Positions 55,034 to 63,708 of a stretch of 64,000 nt of DNA are shown piece after piece. Position 1 is the first letter of the stretch. Each line of letters begins with the position of its first letter. This stretch comes from an uncultured Clostridia bacterium (GTDB taxonomy: Bacteria; Bacillota; Clostridia; Oscillospirales; Ruminococcaceae): positions 1 to 64,000 of the forward strand of contig CANPWL010000004.1 of assembly GCA_947584375.1 (NCBI GenBank). Reading direction: 5' to 3'. Both the position numbers and the translations under genes were made by a program. Below the pieces are notes generated by a model. It was not told where the DNA came from. It saw only the letters and a program-made list of their open reading frames with translations, and did no database searches.

Positions 55034-56164
55034 ATGGGAACTTCTAATATGGGAAAGGTTTTAGGACTTGTTTTTGCAAATATGCATGACAGCACTGTTA
55101 AGGATCTTACAAAAGAAAGAACAATGGGCTCTGTACTTTTTGGCGGAAGATACAGAATGATTGATTTTCCGCTCTCCAATTTTGTAAACAGCGGAATTTC
55201 TACTGTCGGAGTTATTACAAAATACAATTATCAGTCGCTCATTGATCATTTGGGAACAGGCAGAGAATGGGATCTGTCACGCAAAAAAGGCGGACTTTAT
55301 CTGCTCCCTCCGTTCAGTAATGTTGAGAGCAAACTTTACAGAGGAAGACTGGAAGCATTGTACGGAGTGCTTAACTTTATAAAAAGCGTTCACGCTGAAT
55401 ATGTTTTGATGTCGGACTGCGACGTTGTCGCAAATATTGATTATAAGCCTGTTCTGGCTGCTCATATTGACAGCGGTGCGGATATTACCTGTATTACTCA
55501 CACAGGACAGTATAATACTAAACTCATAAAATCAAGTACAGTACTTTCAATAGATTCAAATAACAGAGTAAAGGATGTGCTTATTGCTTCAAATCTTTCG
55601 GGAGTATGTACACTTAGTCTAAATATGTTTATACTTAAAAAGAATTTTTTGGTAGATTTAGTTCAGACAGCTATTGCTCAGGGAAGATACAGCTTTGAAA
55701 GGGATATTCTTCAGAGCAAGCTCGGAGAGCTGAAAATAGTCGCTTATGAATATTCGGGATACTTTAAGAAGATATACAGCGAAAAGAGTTATTTTGAGGC
55801 TAATATGGATCTTCTCAATATTGAAAATTGCAGAGAACTATTTAATCCGAGAAGACCGATTTATACTAAGGTAAGAGATAATGCTCCTTCAAAGTACGGA
55901 CTGAACAGCTATGTTGCAAATTCACTAGTAGCTGATGGCTGTGTGATAGACGGAACAGTTGAAAATTCGGTTTTGTTCAGAGGAGTAAATGTAGGTAAGG
56001 GAGTAACTGTCAAAAATGCTATTCTAATGCAGGATACTATTATCGGTGACGGAAGCAAGCTTGAAAATGTAATTACAGATAAGAATGTTTCTGTTGCAAA
56101 TGACAGGACCTTGATCTCATCTGACGATTATCCTATGTTTATTGGTAAAGGGGCATCAGTCTAG
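55034..56164 (+). CDS. glgD: GlgD, non-catalytic partner of ADP-glucose pyrophosphorylase
   Basis: 376 residues of the GlgD type. It keeps the fold (FGGRYRMIDFPLSNF and C-terminal beta-helix repeats) but lacks the GGxGxRL glucose-1-phosphate/ATP motif, reading LGLVFANMHDSTVKDLTKER instead. In Firmicutes GlgD assembles with GlgC and changes its activity. Starts 17 bases after glgC. Confidence 0.94.
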   Translation: MGTSNMGKVLGLVFANMHDSTVKDLTKERTMGSVLFGGRYRMIDFPLSNFVNSGISTVGVITKYNYQSLIDHLGTGREWDLSRKKGGLYLLPPFSNVESKLYRGRLEALYGVLNFIKSVHAEYVLMSDCDVVANIDYKPVLAAHIDSGADITCITHTGQYNTKLIKSSTVLSIDSNNRVKDVLIASNLSGVCTLSLNMFILKKNFLVDLVQTAIAQGRYSFERDILQSKLGELKIVAYEYSGYFKKIYSEKSYFEANMDLLNIENCRELFNPRRPIYTKVRDNAPSKYGLNSYVANSLVADGCVIDGTVENSVLFRGVNVGKGVTVKNAILMQDTIIGDGSKLENVITDKNVSVANDRTLISSDDYPMFIGKGASV

Positions 56165-56585
56165 GCAACGTGACGTTGCAGGCTCTTCCGCCTTTGGATA
56201 GATTGATAAATATTAAGGTTTGTACAACGGCGGGCTTTACTTTGTTTAAAAGGAAAACTATGAAACGGTGACGGCGAACCGCCGCAGGCTCTGCCGCCTT
56301 TGGCAACGGTGACGTTGCATCCTCTTCCGCCTTTGGATAGATTGATAAATGTTAAGGTTTGTACAACGGCGGGCTTTACTTTGTTTAAAAGGAAAACTAT
56401 GAAACGGTGACGTTGCATCCTCTTCCGCCTTTGGATAGATTGATAAATATTAAGATTTGTACAACGGCGGGCTTTACTTTGTTTATTCTGCCGCCTTAGG
56501 CAACGGTGACGTTGCATCTTCTGCTGCATTTGGGTAGATTGATAAATATTAAGGTTTGCACAACGGCGGGCTTTACTTTAGTTTA
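56165..56585. repeat. tandem palindromic repeats after glgD
   Basis: Four units with the core CCGCCTTTGGATAGATTGA and closing CAACGGCGGG: arms begin at 56188, 56327, 56425 and about 56524 (the last reads CTGCTGCATTTGGG, so its stem is broken). Two adjacent units are 98 bp apart. Each is preceded by ACGGTGACGTTGCA and followed by CTTTACTTTG plus a TTTAAAAGGAAAACTATGAA linker. The first unit reads CAACGTGACGTTG, having lost one base of the loop module. Confidence 0.88.
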
Positions 56586-57056
56586 ACCTTTTATTATACA
56601 AAAACAAATGCGAGATATAAAAGATTTGTATGCTCCAAAGTGTACTACGCGAACTGCGTGCAGGGGTCACCCATGCCGGACATAGCAGAAATATTAAAAG
56701 GTAAAACTAAAAGTTTTCGGTCAAGCCTTTTTCCCGGTGAGCCACCGGAAGCATTCTGCCTTTGAAAAGTTTCTATAAATGACAAACGCTGATCAACGGC
56801 AGGTAAGACTACCTACAAATAACAAACGTGGGATACTGAATGTTTACATTTAACAAAGTTAAAACACGGATTGGATCCAACGTCATCGTTGGGTGGGTCA
56901 AGGGAGGAGCCCTGTCGCCAACCGCAGTTGGCGAAATACTTAACGGAGTGCGTTCGGCATAGGGTGAATTTAGAAACAATCTGGTAGATTGTTTCTAAAG
57001 AGGGGCATTCCCTGCAATAGAGGGCTGCCACTTACATCAGGTTTTTATTGTAGCTA
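56586..57056. other. non-coding stretch with further hairpins
   Basis: Contains an additional repeat copy with CTGCCTTTG (about 56757) closing at AACGGCAGG (about 56796), a GTGCAGGGGTCAC at 56658-56670, a perfect 7-bp hairpin CGCCAAC-CGCA-GTTGGCG at 56916-56933, and a perfect 14-bp stem with 3-base loop at 56969-56999 (TTTAGAAACAATCT/AGATTGTTTCTAAA). No convincing gene is present. Confidence 0.6.
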
Positions 57057-57061
57057 TAAGT

Positions 57062-57292
57062 TCAGACGTCGCTTTGATGACAGTCAAATATACTTCCGCA
57101 CAAAGAATTGCATATCTTTTTTAGACTGTAAGCTTCATCTGCAAGACACGCAAACGCTCCTTTAAATCTGTTGTCTTCATCTGTGTAGTCAAGAAATTCA
57201 ACAAATATGGACGAAAGCCCTGCTATTATTTCGGATTTCGCTTGAATTTCTACAATATCTGACAATGGTATTTCCTTAACCATTTTGCTCAT
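57062..57292 (-). CDS. uncharacterised 76-aa protein, divergent partner of RHH copy 2
   Basis: Paralogue of the protein at 2105-2320, not recognised as a known family. It contains IIAGLSSIFVEFLDY and the C-terminal LKKICNSL motif; three cysteines. The ATG 57292 follows AAGGAAGTGACATCA, aligned with the TTG start of the first copy. The longer frame from 57370 covers the promoter region and is rejected. It is transcribed away from RHH copy 2. Confidence 0.6.
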   Translation of the reverse strand: MSKMVKEIPLSDIVEIQAKSEIIAGLSSIFVEFLDYTDEDNRFKGAFACLADEAYSLKKICNSLCGSIFDCHQSDV

Positions 57293-57396
57293 TGATGTCA
57301 CTTCCTTTTTGTTTAGTTTGATATTATTATATCCTGACGACATTATACTTTCGATGGGTAAAACATACAAATAACAACTAATTTTATTTGTGAATA

Positions 57397-57426
57397 TTGA
57401 CGAAAGTGTACAATATATGATATATT
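57397..57426 (+). promoter_or_regulatory. promoter of RHH copy 2
   Basis: TTGACG, 18-bp spacer, TATATT (57421-57426). The spacer has GTGTACAATATATGA, close to that of copy 1. Confidence 0.65.
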
Positions 57427-57458
57427 TTATTTAATTAATAATTTAAGGTGGTAAATAC

Positions 57459-57653
57459 ATGCCTGTAAGTAAAGCTCAGCAAAGGGCTACAAATAAGTAT
57501 AATAAAAATCATTATGATAGAATGGAAATAAAAGTTCCAAAGGGCGAAAAGGAAAGCATTACAAGTCACGCAAAGGAATATGACGGTTCTTTAAACAAGT
57601 TTCTCAATAGGGCAGTTAAAGAGACTATGGAAAGAGATAAAAATAACGGATAA
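57459..57653 (+). CDS. small RHH protein, copy 2
   Basis: 64 residues: basic N-terminus with KAQQRATNKYNKNH, strand YDRMEIKVPKG, helix EKESITSHAKEYDG and helix SLNKFLNRAVKETMERDK. It retains a complete divergent partner at 57062-57292. AAGGTGG precedes the ATG. The DNA of its C-terminal half is almost identical to copies 3 and 4. Confidence 0.75.
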   Translation: MPVSKAQQRATNKYNKNHYDRMEIKVPKGEKESITSHAKEYDGSLNKFLNRAVKETMERDKNNG

Positions 57654-57685
57654 TTGACAATTGATAATGGAACAATTTTGCTGTT

Positions 57686-57715
57686 TTAAGTATTCATTTT
57701 GTCACTTCCTTTTTG
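57686..57715 (-). pseudogene. vestige of the divergent partner beside RHH copy 3
   Basis: The start region of the partner is retained (AAGGAAGTGACAAA then ATG at 57697) but the frame stops after M-N-T. What follows downstream has no similarity to the partner. Confidence 0.5.
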
Positions 57716-57801
57716 TTTAGTTTGATTATATTATATGATATCGACATCAATTGTATCAATAGGTATATTGTACAAAAATCTATTATTAATATTTGTACAT
57801 A

Positions 57802-57830
57802 TTGACTATAATATACAAACATGGTATATT
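57802..57830 (+). promoter_or_regulatory. promoter of RHH copy 3
   Basis: TTGACT (57802-57807), 17-bp spacer with ATATACAAACATGG, TATATT (57825-57830). The spacer differs more from copy 1 than the others do. Confidence 0.6.
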
Positions 57831-57876
57831 ATAGTTATAAAAAACAATCAAATTTATATATAAGGTGGTATAAAAT

Positions 57877-58071
57877 ATGCCTGCTACCAAGGCTCAGATA
57901 AGAGCACATACTAAGTATAATAAAAATCACTATGATAGATTGGAAATGAAAGTACCAAAGGGCGAAAAGGAAAGCATTACAAGTCACGCAAAGGAATATG
58001 ACGGTTCTTTAAACAAGTTTCTTAACAGGGCAGTTAAAGAGACTATGGAAAGAGATAAAAATAATGGATAA
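57877..58071 (+). CDS. small RHH protein, copy 3
   Basis: 64 residues; N-terminal KAQIRAHTKYNKNH, strand YDRLEMKVPKG, then the same helices as copy 2. AAGGTGG site before the ATG. It lies 418 bases after copy 2, so the repeated unit includes promoter and coding region. Confidence 0.75.
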   Translation: MPATKAQIRAHTKYNKNHYDRLEMKVPKGEKESITSHAKEYDGSLNKFLNRAVKETMERDKNNG

Positions 58072-58103
58072 TTGACAATGGATAATGGAACAATTTTGCT
58101 GTT

Positions 58104-58132
58104 TTAAGTATTCATTTTGTCACTTCTTTTTT
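58104..58132 (-). pseudogene. vestige of the divergent partner beside RHH copy 4
   Basis: Same remnant as next to copy 3: AGAAGTGACAAA, ATG at 58115, then N-T-stop. The flanking GTATTCATTTTGTCACTTC is shared by both. Confidence 0.5.
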
Positions 58133-58218
58133 AGTGATTATGCTTATATTATATGATTTCGTAATCACATATTCAATAGGCAAAATAGACAAATAATAAC
58201 TAGATATATTTGTAAATG

Positions 58219-58247
58219 TTGGCGAGAGTATACAAATATGATATATT
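58219..58247 (+). promoter_or_regulatory. promoter of RHH copy 4
   Basis: TTGGCG (58219-58224), 17-bp spacer with GTATACAAATATGA, TATATT (58242-58247). Confidence 0.6.
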
Positions 58248-58278
58248 TTTTTATTAATAATACAAAGGTGGTAAAAAT

Positions 58279-58473
58279 ATGCCTGCAACCAAGGCTCAGA
58301 TAAAAGCACATAACAAGTACAAAAAAAATCACTATGACAGACTTGAAATGCAAGTACCAAAAGGCGAAAAGGAAAGCATTACAAGCCACGCAAAGGAATA
58401 TGACGGTTCTTTAAACAAGTTTCTCAATAGGGCAGTGAAAGAGACTATGGAAAGAGATAAAAATAACGGATAA
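58279..58473 (+). CDS. small RHH protein, copy 4
   Basis: 64 residues; KAQIKAHNKYKKNH, strand YDRLEMQVPKG (Lys replaced by Gln in the strand that usually touches DNA), followed by the shared helices. AAAGGTGG precedes the ATG. 402 bases after copy 3. It is followed within 120 bases by the glgA promoter region. Confidence 0.75.
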   Translation: MPATKAQIKAHNKYKKNHYDRLEMQVPKGEKESITSHAKEYDGSLNKFLNRAVKETMERDKNNG

Positions 58474-58507
58474 TTGATTTTATATTTTAATTAGCAATAA
58501 TTAACGC

Positions 58508-58536
58508 TTGATTTCAATTAACGTAGGTGTTACAAT
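58508..58536 (+). promoter_or_regulatory. possible glgA promoter
   Basis: TTGATT (58508-58513), 17-bp spacer, TACAAT (58531-58536), about 54 bases before the glgA start. It suggests glgA no longer depends on the glgB promoter after the island was inserted. Confidence 0.45.
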
Positions 58537-58589
58537 GACAGAGCACTGTTAAGACATCTAGGTTTTAAGCAATAGAATGGAGGATTCAT

Positions 58590-60014
58590 ATGAAGATATT
58601 ATATACAGCAAGCGAGGCGCTTCCTTTTGCCGCATCAGGCGGATTGGCAGATGTAGCAGGTTCATTGCCGAGGGCTTTGAACGAAATCGGTAACGACTGC
58701 AGAGTAGTTATGCCCAAGTATGGGACAATGAAGCCCGAGCTTTTAGATAAGCTTAATTTTGTAACTAATTTTACCGTACCTGTTGCTTGGAGAAATCAAT
58801 ACTGCGGTGTTTTCACAGCTAATGTAAACGGCGTTACGTATTATCTTTTGGATAATGAGTATTATTTTGCCAGAAACGGTTTGTATGGTTTCTATGATGA
58901 CGCCGAGAGATTTATATTTTTCTCAAGAGCAGTGCTAGAGCTTTTGCATCATATTGACTTCAAGCCTGACGTAATAAATGCAAACGACTGGCAGACAGCT
59001 TTAGTTCCGGTATATTATGATATTTTCTATCGTTATCAGTCTGGGTTTGAAGACATAAAGACAGTATTCACGATTCATAATATTCAGTATCAGGGACAGT
59101 ACGGATTAGAACTTATCAACGATTTGATGGGTATACCTCTGTATCACACCGATTTGCTTGAATATGACGGTGACGTAAACTTTATGAAAGCCGCTATTGA
59201 GGTATCCGACAGAGTAACAACAGTTTCTCCGAGTTATGCTTGGGAGATTTTAGACTCTTGGTACGCTCACGGAATGGACAGGGAGCTTGTCAACAAGCAG
59301 TATAAACTTAGCGGAATATTAAATGGAATTGACCGTGACATTTACAATCCTGAAACAGATCCGGTCATTCCGAAAAATTTTGGCTTAAATGATATGTTCG
59401 GAAAGAAAGTTTGTAAGAAGAAGCTTTGCGATGAAATGGGTCTTATGCCGGGTAATGAACCGATTATAGGAATTGTTTCGAGGTTTGTTTCCCACAAGGG
59501 ACTTGATCTGATAAAATATGTATTTGAGGATATTGTAAACCTCGGATACAAATTTGCGATACTCGGTTCGGGTGAGAAAATTTACGAGGACTTCTTTAAT
59601 GAGATGGCATATCGCTATCCTGACAGAGTAGGGGTGAAGATCGGATTTATACCTGAACTTTCCAAGAGGATATATGCCGGAGCAGATATGTTCCTGATGC
59701 CGTCTCAGAGCGAGCCTTGTGGTTTAGCTCAGATGATCGCACTTAGATACGGAACTATACCGATAGTCCGTGAAACCGGAGGATTGCGTGACAGTATAAC
59801 GGACGCAGGCGAGGCGCATTTAGGTAAGATACAGGGAAATGGCTTTACCTTCAAAACATACAATGCACATGATATGCTTGACGCTTGTGCAAGAGCCAGA
59901 GCGTTTTATGACAGCAAGATGATTTGGGGAAGGCTTGTTGTTCATGCTATGAAAGAGGACTTTAGTTGGAACAAGTCTGCATTTAGCTATCAGAATTTAT
60001 ATAATTCAATATGA
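58590..60014 (+). CDS. glgA: glycogen synthase
   Basis: GT5 enzyme transferring glucose from ADP-glucose to alpha-glucan; 474 residues. The N-terminal donor loop reads SGGLADVAGSLPRAL rather than the KTGGL of E. coli, a variation common in Firmicutes. The C-terminal EPCGLAQMIALRYGTIPIV and TGGLRDSI motifs are intact. It has its own GGAGG site. Separated from glgBCD by 2.4 kb of repeats and RHH genes. Confidence 0.95.
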   Translation: MKILYTASEALPFAASGGLADVAGSLPRALNEIGNDCRVVMPKYGTMKPELLDKLNFVTNFTVPVAWRNQYCGVFTANVNGVTYYLLDNEYYFARNGLYGFYDDAERFIFFSRAVLELLHHIDFKPDVINANDWQTALVPVYYDIFYRYQSGFEDIKTVFTIHNIQYQGQYGLELINDLMGIPLYHTDLLEYDGDVNFMKAAIEVSDRVTTVSPSYAWEILDSWYAHGMDRELVNKQYKLSGILNGIDRDIYNPETDPVIPKNFGLNDMFGKKVCKKKLCDEMGLMPGNEPIIGIVSRFVSHKGLDLIKYVFEDIVNLGYKFAILGSGEKIYEDFFNEMAYRYPDRVGVKIGFIPELSKRIYAGADMFLMPSQSEPCGLAQMIALRYGTIPIVRETGGLRDSITDAGEAHLGKIQGNGFTFKTYNAHDMLDACARARAFYDSKMIWGRLVVHAMKEDFSWNKSAFSYQNLYNSI

Positions 60015-60049
60015 TACAAGAAGATTAGGAAAAAAGATATAATATAATT

Positions 60050-60672
60050 AAAACTTGCCGTTATACATAGTTTTAGTCTATCAAACTGTAATAGGCGGCA
60101 AAGCCACCGGCGGTTCGCCGGCAACGGTGACGTTGCATCCACTCTGCCTTTGGATAACTTGATTAATGTTTAACTTTGATAAACGGCAGGCTAGTACTTA
60201 GAGATAAGATTTTTAGAAGCAAGAAGCTAGACTGCCGAGCCGGCAGGGGCTCTCTGCCTTTGGATAATTTGATTAATGTTTAACTTTGATAAACGGCAGG
60301 CTAGTACTTAGAGGCAAGAATTTTAGACGTAAGAGGTTAGACCGGCGGTTCGCCGGCAACGGTGACTGCCGAGCCGGCAGGGGCTCTCTGCCTTTGGATA
60401 ATTTGATTAATGTTTAACTTTGATAAACGGCAGGCTAGTACTTAGAGGCAAGAATTTTAGACGTAAGAGGTTAGACCGGCGGTTCGCCGGCAAACGATGA
60501 CGTTGCATCCACTCTGCCTTTGGATAACTTGATTAATGTTTAACTTAGTGCAATGGCAGGCTGAATTGTCTAAGAATTAATAATTTTAATCATAGTTAAA
60601 TCCGCCGTTATGCTTAGTTTTTGATTTAGCAAATTGTAATAGGCGGCAAAGCCACCGGCGGTTCGCCGGTGG
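60050..60672. repeat. array of palindromic repeats after glgA
   Basis: Four plus-strand units have the long stem CTGCCTTTGG...AACGGCAGG: arms start at 60144, 60254, 60388 and 60514, each closing about 46 bases later (the last reads CAATGGCAGG). Two inverted units are at about 60058-60100 and 60602-60645 (GCCGTT...AATAGGCGGC). CCGGCGGTTCGCCGG hairpins, CAACGGTGACGTTG modules and a GCAAGAATTTTAGACGTAAG linker lie between. The rest up to the next gene holds only its AAGGAGC ribosome site. Confidence 0.9.
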
Positions 60673-60786
60673 CAATTTATCAAATATTGTGTTATTATGT
60701 AGAATGTAAAAAATTAATTTATTCAGCAAAGATATAGAGGAAAGTTCTGAGTAAATTGTGTAAAGTGTTATGTAAGGAGCAATAAA

Positions 60787-62691
60787 ATGAAAGGAATAAA
60801 AATACATAAGCGTATTGCATCTTTTTGCATTACGCTTGTGCTTATGGTTACGGCTTTTGCAGTGCCTATAAGCACAAATGCGGCTACTGTTCCTGTTACA
60901 GTAAAGGTAACAAAAGCGGGACAGATAGTTGATACAATGACTTATGAGGGCGTTAAAGTAAATGCCGTTTACATACCTAGAAATGACAGTAATGCATCCG
61001 AAATGTGGGACGATCCAGTATACTGTTGTGCGGCGCTTATAAAGAAATTTTATGAGGCTGTTTATGGATGTACCGTATATAATTTATGGCCGGGAAGCAC
61101 ACCGCTCTGTGATAATGGAACATTTTCAAAGGTTAAAGTACCCGAGGTAGGAGATATATATGGAAATTCAAGCCACTGGGCGATAGTTAAACAAATTAAC
61201 GGCAGTGAAGTTGTTTTATTTGAGCAAAATTGGACTTGGTATGATAATAACGGATGTTATGCAAAATATAACAGAACAGTCGATTTGAATAATTTGGAAT
61301 CTGATGTAAGCTTTTTTAGATATAGTGGGGCAGATGTACCATCAAAGCCTGTTATAACAACGGATTATGCTTCTCAGGAGGGTGTTGCAAAAAGTTTCTC
61401 GTGGACAACAGGGAAAAAAACGGCTTCGTCAACGCTGAATATATACAGCTACAATTCTAAGGGTACATACGGCAGCAGCAACTTGATTTCGTCAACATCC
61501 AATATTAGAGGCGGACATACTTCAATTGTACTTGATAAGGGACATTACACAGTTCAGGTTATAAACTATTCTTCGTCTAACAGGAGTGCCGCCAGTGCGT
61601 TTAAGGAGTTCTTCGTTGTTGGACAGCCGCTGGCTTCCAGTGTAAAGTTAGGTGTAAAATCAATTACAGTAATTGCAGGAGAAACTAAGACTGTTACCAG
61701 TCATATGCTTCCTGAAAATACAAACGATATACTTACTTGGACTTCTAGCGATAATTCTATTGCAACAGTGTCAAACAGCGGATTAGTTACCGGTATAAAA
61801 GCAGGAACCGTAACTATAACTTCTAAGGCAGTAAGCGGTGTTAAGGCAGTATGTACTGTAAAGGTAAAACCGAAAACTGTTAAAAATGTTAAAGTGTCAA
61901 GCAGCAGTAAAAGTTCTATAACGCTGAAATGGAGTGCAGTAGGAGATATTTCAGGCTATCGACTGTATATGTATGATTCTGCAAAGAAAAAATATGTTAA
62001 GATTGCAGATATTAAGACTAATTTATATAAGATTTGTGGACTTAAGTGGGCAAAGAAGTATAAATTTAAGGTAAGAGCATATAAAAAGACAAACGGTAAG
62101 GGTTATTTAGGAAATTATTCTTCTGTTTTGACAGCTTATACAAGACCTGATAAAGCCAGAAATCTGACTGCTGTGACAAAATCGGCGTCAAGAATCAATT
62201 TGTCATGGACGGGAGTATACGGAGCAGACGGCTATGCAGTTTATGCAAGTGCAGACAACGGTAAGTTTATAAAGATTACAGAGGTGTCCGGGAAAAAGCA
62301 TTCAGTAAAGCTTAAAAAGCTGAAAACAGGAGCATCTTATATTTTCAAGGTAAAAACTATAAAGAAAATATCAAATAGAAGTGTTTATAGTGCATGTTCA
62401 AATAAGGCATATGCAGTTACAAAACCAGGTAAGGTTAAAAATATTACGGCAGTAAAGGATTTAAACGGCAATGTAACCTTGTCATGGAAAAATGTGAATG
62501 GTGCTTCAAAATATAAGATTTATATGTTTGACGGAAACAAATACAGATGTGTTAAAAATGTTTCCTCTCCTAAGACAAAAACAAAAATCAAATATCTATC
62601 CGAAGGAACACATATTTTTAAAATCAGAGCATATAAGATTTATGGTGGATATAAATATTACGGAAAATATTCGTCCAAGGTTAGTGTTTAA
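60787..62691 (+). CDS. secreted CHAP-like amidase with Big_2 and FN3 domains
   Basis: 634 residues. A signal peptide (~1-33) ends at NAAT. A CHAP/NlpC-like cysteine domain (~50-175) has Cys80/Cys81, His130 in NSSHWAIV and Glu146/Asn148 in FEQNW as a plausible catalytic set. Then come a linker domain, one Big_2 domain (~285-365) and three FN3-like domains (~368-455, 456-545, 546-634), rich in lysine. Such proteins often cut peptidoglycan or act on the cell surface. The AAGGAGC site and start are clear. A terminator follows at 62697. Confidence 0.82.
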   Translation: MKGIKIHKRIASFCITLVLMVTAFAVPISTNAATVPVTVKVTKAGQIVDTMTYEGVKVNAVYIPRNDSNASEMWDDPVYCCAALIKKFYEAVYGCTVYNLWPGSTPLCDNGTFSKVKVPEVGDIYGNSSHWAIVKQINGSEVVLFEQNWTWYDNNGCYAKYNRTVDLNNLESDVSFFRYSGADVPSKPVITTDYASQEGVAKSFSWTTGKKTASSTLNIYSYNSKGTYGSSNLISSTSNIRGGHTSIVLDKGHYTVQVINYSSSNRSAASAFKEFFVVGQPLASSVKLGVKSITVIAGETKTVTSHMLPENTNDILTWTSSDNSIATVSNSGLVTGIKAGTVTITSKAVSGVKAVCTVKVKPKTVKNVKVSSSSKSSITLKWSAVGDISGYRLYMYDSAKKKYVKIADIKTNLYKICGLKWAKKYKFKVRAYKKTNGKGYLGNYSSVLTAYTRPDKARNLTAVTKSASRINLSWTGVYGADGYAVYASADNGKFIKITEVSGKKHSVKLKKLKTGASYIFKVKTIKKISNRSVYSACSNKAYAVTKPGKVKNITAVKDLNGNVTLSWKNVNGASKYKIYMFDGNKYRCVKNVSSPKTKTKIKYLSEGTHIFKIRAYKIYGGYKYYGKYSSKVSV

Positions 62692-62696
62692 ATATT

Positions 62697-62728
62697 AAAA
62701 AGGTCATCAGAAATGATGACCTTTTTTG
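62697..62728. terminator. bidirectional terminator
   Basis: AAGGTCATCA and TGATGACCTT pair in a 10-bp stem with a GAAA loop (62700-62723), with A5 before and T6 after. It separates convergent genes. Confidence 0.9.
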
Positions 62729-62811
62729 TTTGACCCTTATAAAGTAAACAAGCTTGAATACAATTTATTTTGTAATTAATGAAGCTTTAACAAAACTGAT
62801 AGCACAAGTTT

Positions 62812-63708
62812 TCAGAAAGCTTGAATACCGTTGTTAACAGGAGAGCATACCTGACAAAAAGCTTGTGTTTTGTGATATTTTTCTGCACACATATCAGCCG
62901 ATTTTTTATCAGGAAATATTCCGAAAACAGCAGATCCGCTTCCGGTCATTATGGAGCCAAGAGCACCCGACTCTATCATATCTCTTTTCAGATCAGCAAT
63001 TACACATTCGTCAGTGACATTTTCAAGTGAGTTTGAAATATTTCTTGAAATCATAGTTAAATTACTGTCCTCAAGACCTCTCATAAAGTCATCAAAATCA
63101 GAAATTTTCGAGTGTTCAAGCTCATCGAATTTTTTATATGATTCAGCAGTTGATATAGAAATATTAGGCTTTACAATAAGCAGTTTACATTCTGGAAGTG
63201 ATCTTAACGGAGTGATTTTTTCACCTATTCCTTCACAAAGGCAAGTGCCTCCTCTAATACAGAAAGGGATATCTGCACCAACTGATGAACCGATTTTATA
63301 GAGATCTTCTGTTGAAAAATAATTATCGCAAAAGCTGTTTATTGCTTTAAGAACTGCCGCTCCGTTTGTACTACCTCCTGCAAGACCTGCACCGCTTGGT
63401 ATGTTTTTGTAGATTCTAATGTTTATTTCTTTAAAAGGCAGACTTCCGGCTGCGTTCAAATATGCCGAACATACCTTGTACACGATATTTCTTTTGTCAG
63501 AGGGAATACTAACATCACTGCAGTTAATACTTATCTTAGGAAGCGTTTTTCTTCTCCTTGATTCCACAGCATTAATAACTATGTAATCATAGACTGATAC
63601 TGTCTGCATAACAGAGCGAATGTTATGGAAACCATCATCTCTTTTGTCAAGAACATCTAAAATAAGATTTATCTTTGCAGGAGCTTTAAGCGAGGCATAT
63701 CCTAGCAT
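62812..63708 (-). CDS. ispE: 4-diphosphocytidyl-2-C-methyl-D-erythritol kinase
   Basis: MEP-pathway kinase, 298 residues. GHMP-kinase ATP loop IPSGAGLAGGSTNGAAVL at about 103-120; N-terminal APAKINLILDVLDKRDDGFH with the catalytic lysine/aspartate region; C-terminal IMTGSGSAVFGIF. The start overlaps the stop of the upstream aminotransferase by one base (TGATG). Confidence 0.95.
   Translation of the reverse strand: MLGYASLKAPAKINLILDVLDKRDDGFHNIRSVMQTVSVYDYIVINAVESRRRKTLPKISINCSDVSIPSDKRNIVYKVCSAYLNAAGSLPFKEINIRIYKNIPSGAGLAGGSTNGAAVLKAINSFCDNYFSTEDLYKIGSSVGADIPFCIRGGTCLCEGIGEKITPLRSLPECKLLIVKPNISISTAESYKKFDELEHSKISDFDDFMRGLEDSNLTMISRNISNSLENVTDECVIADLKRDMIESGALGSIMTGSGSAVFGIFPDKKSADMCAEKYHKTQAFCQVCSPVNNGIQAF

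Noticed and set aside
56161..56529. 122-codon minus-strand frame in the repeat array
   Set aside because: The translation simply repeats the intergenic repeat units and has no protein-like composition.
58533..58560. Similarity of the sequence before glgA to the start of glgD (ATGACAG..CACTGTTAAG)
   Set aside because: Only about 20 matching bases with gaps; likely chance, though a small duplicated remnant cannot be excluded.
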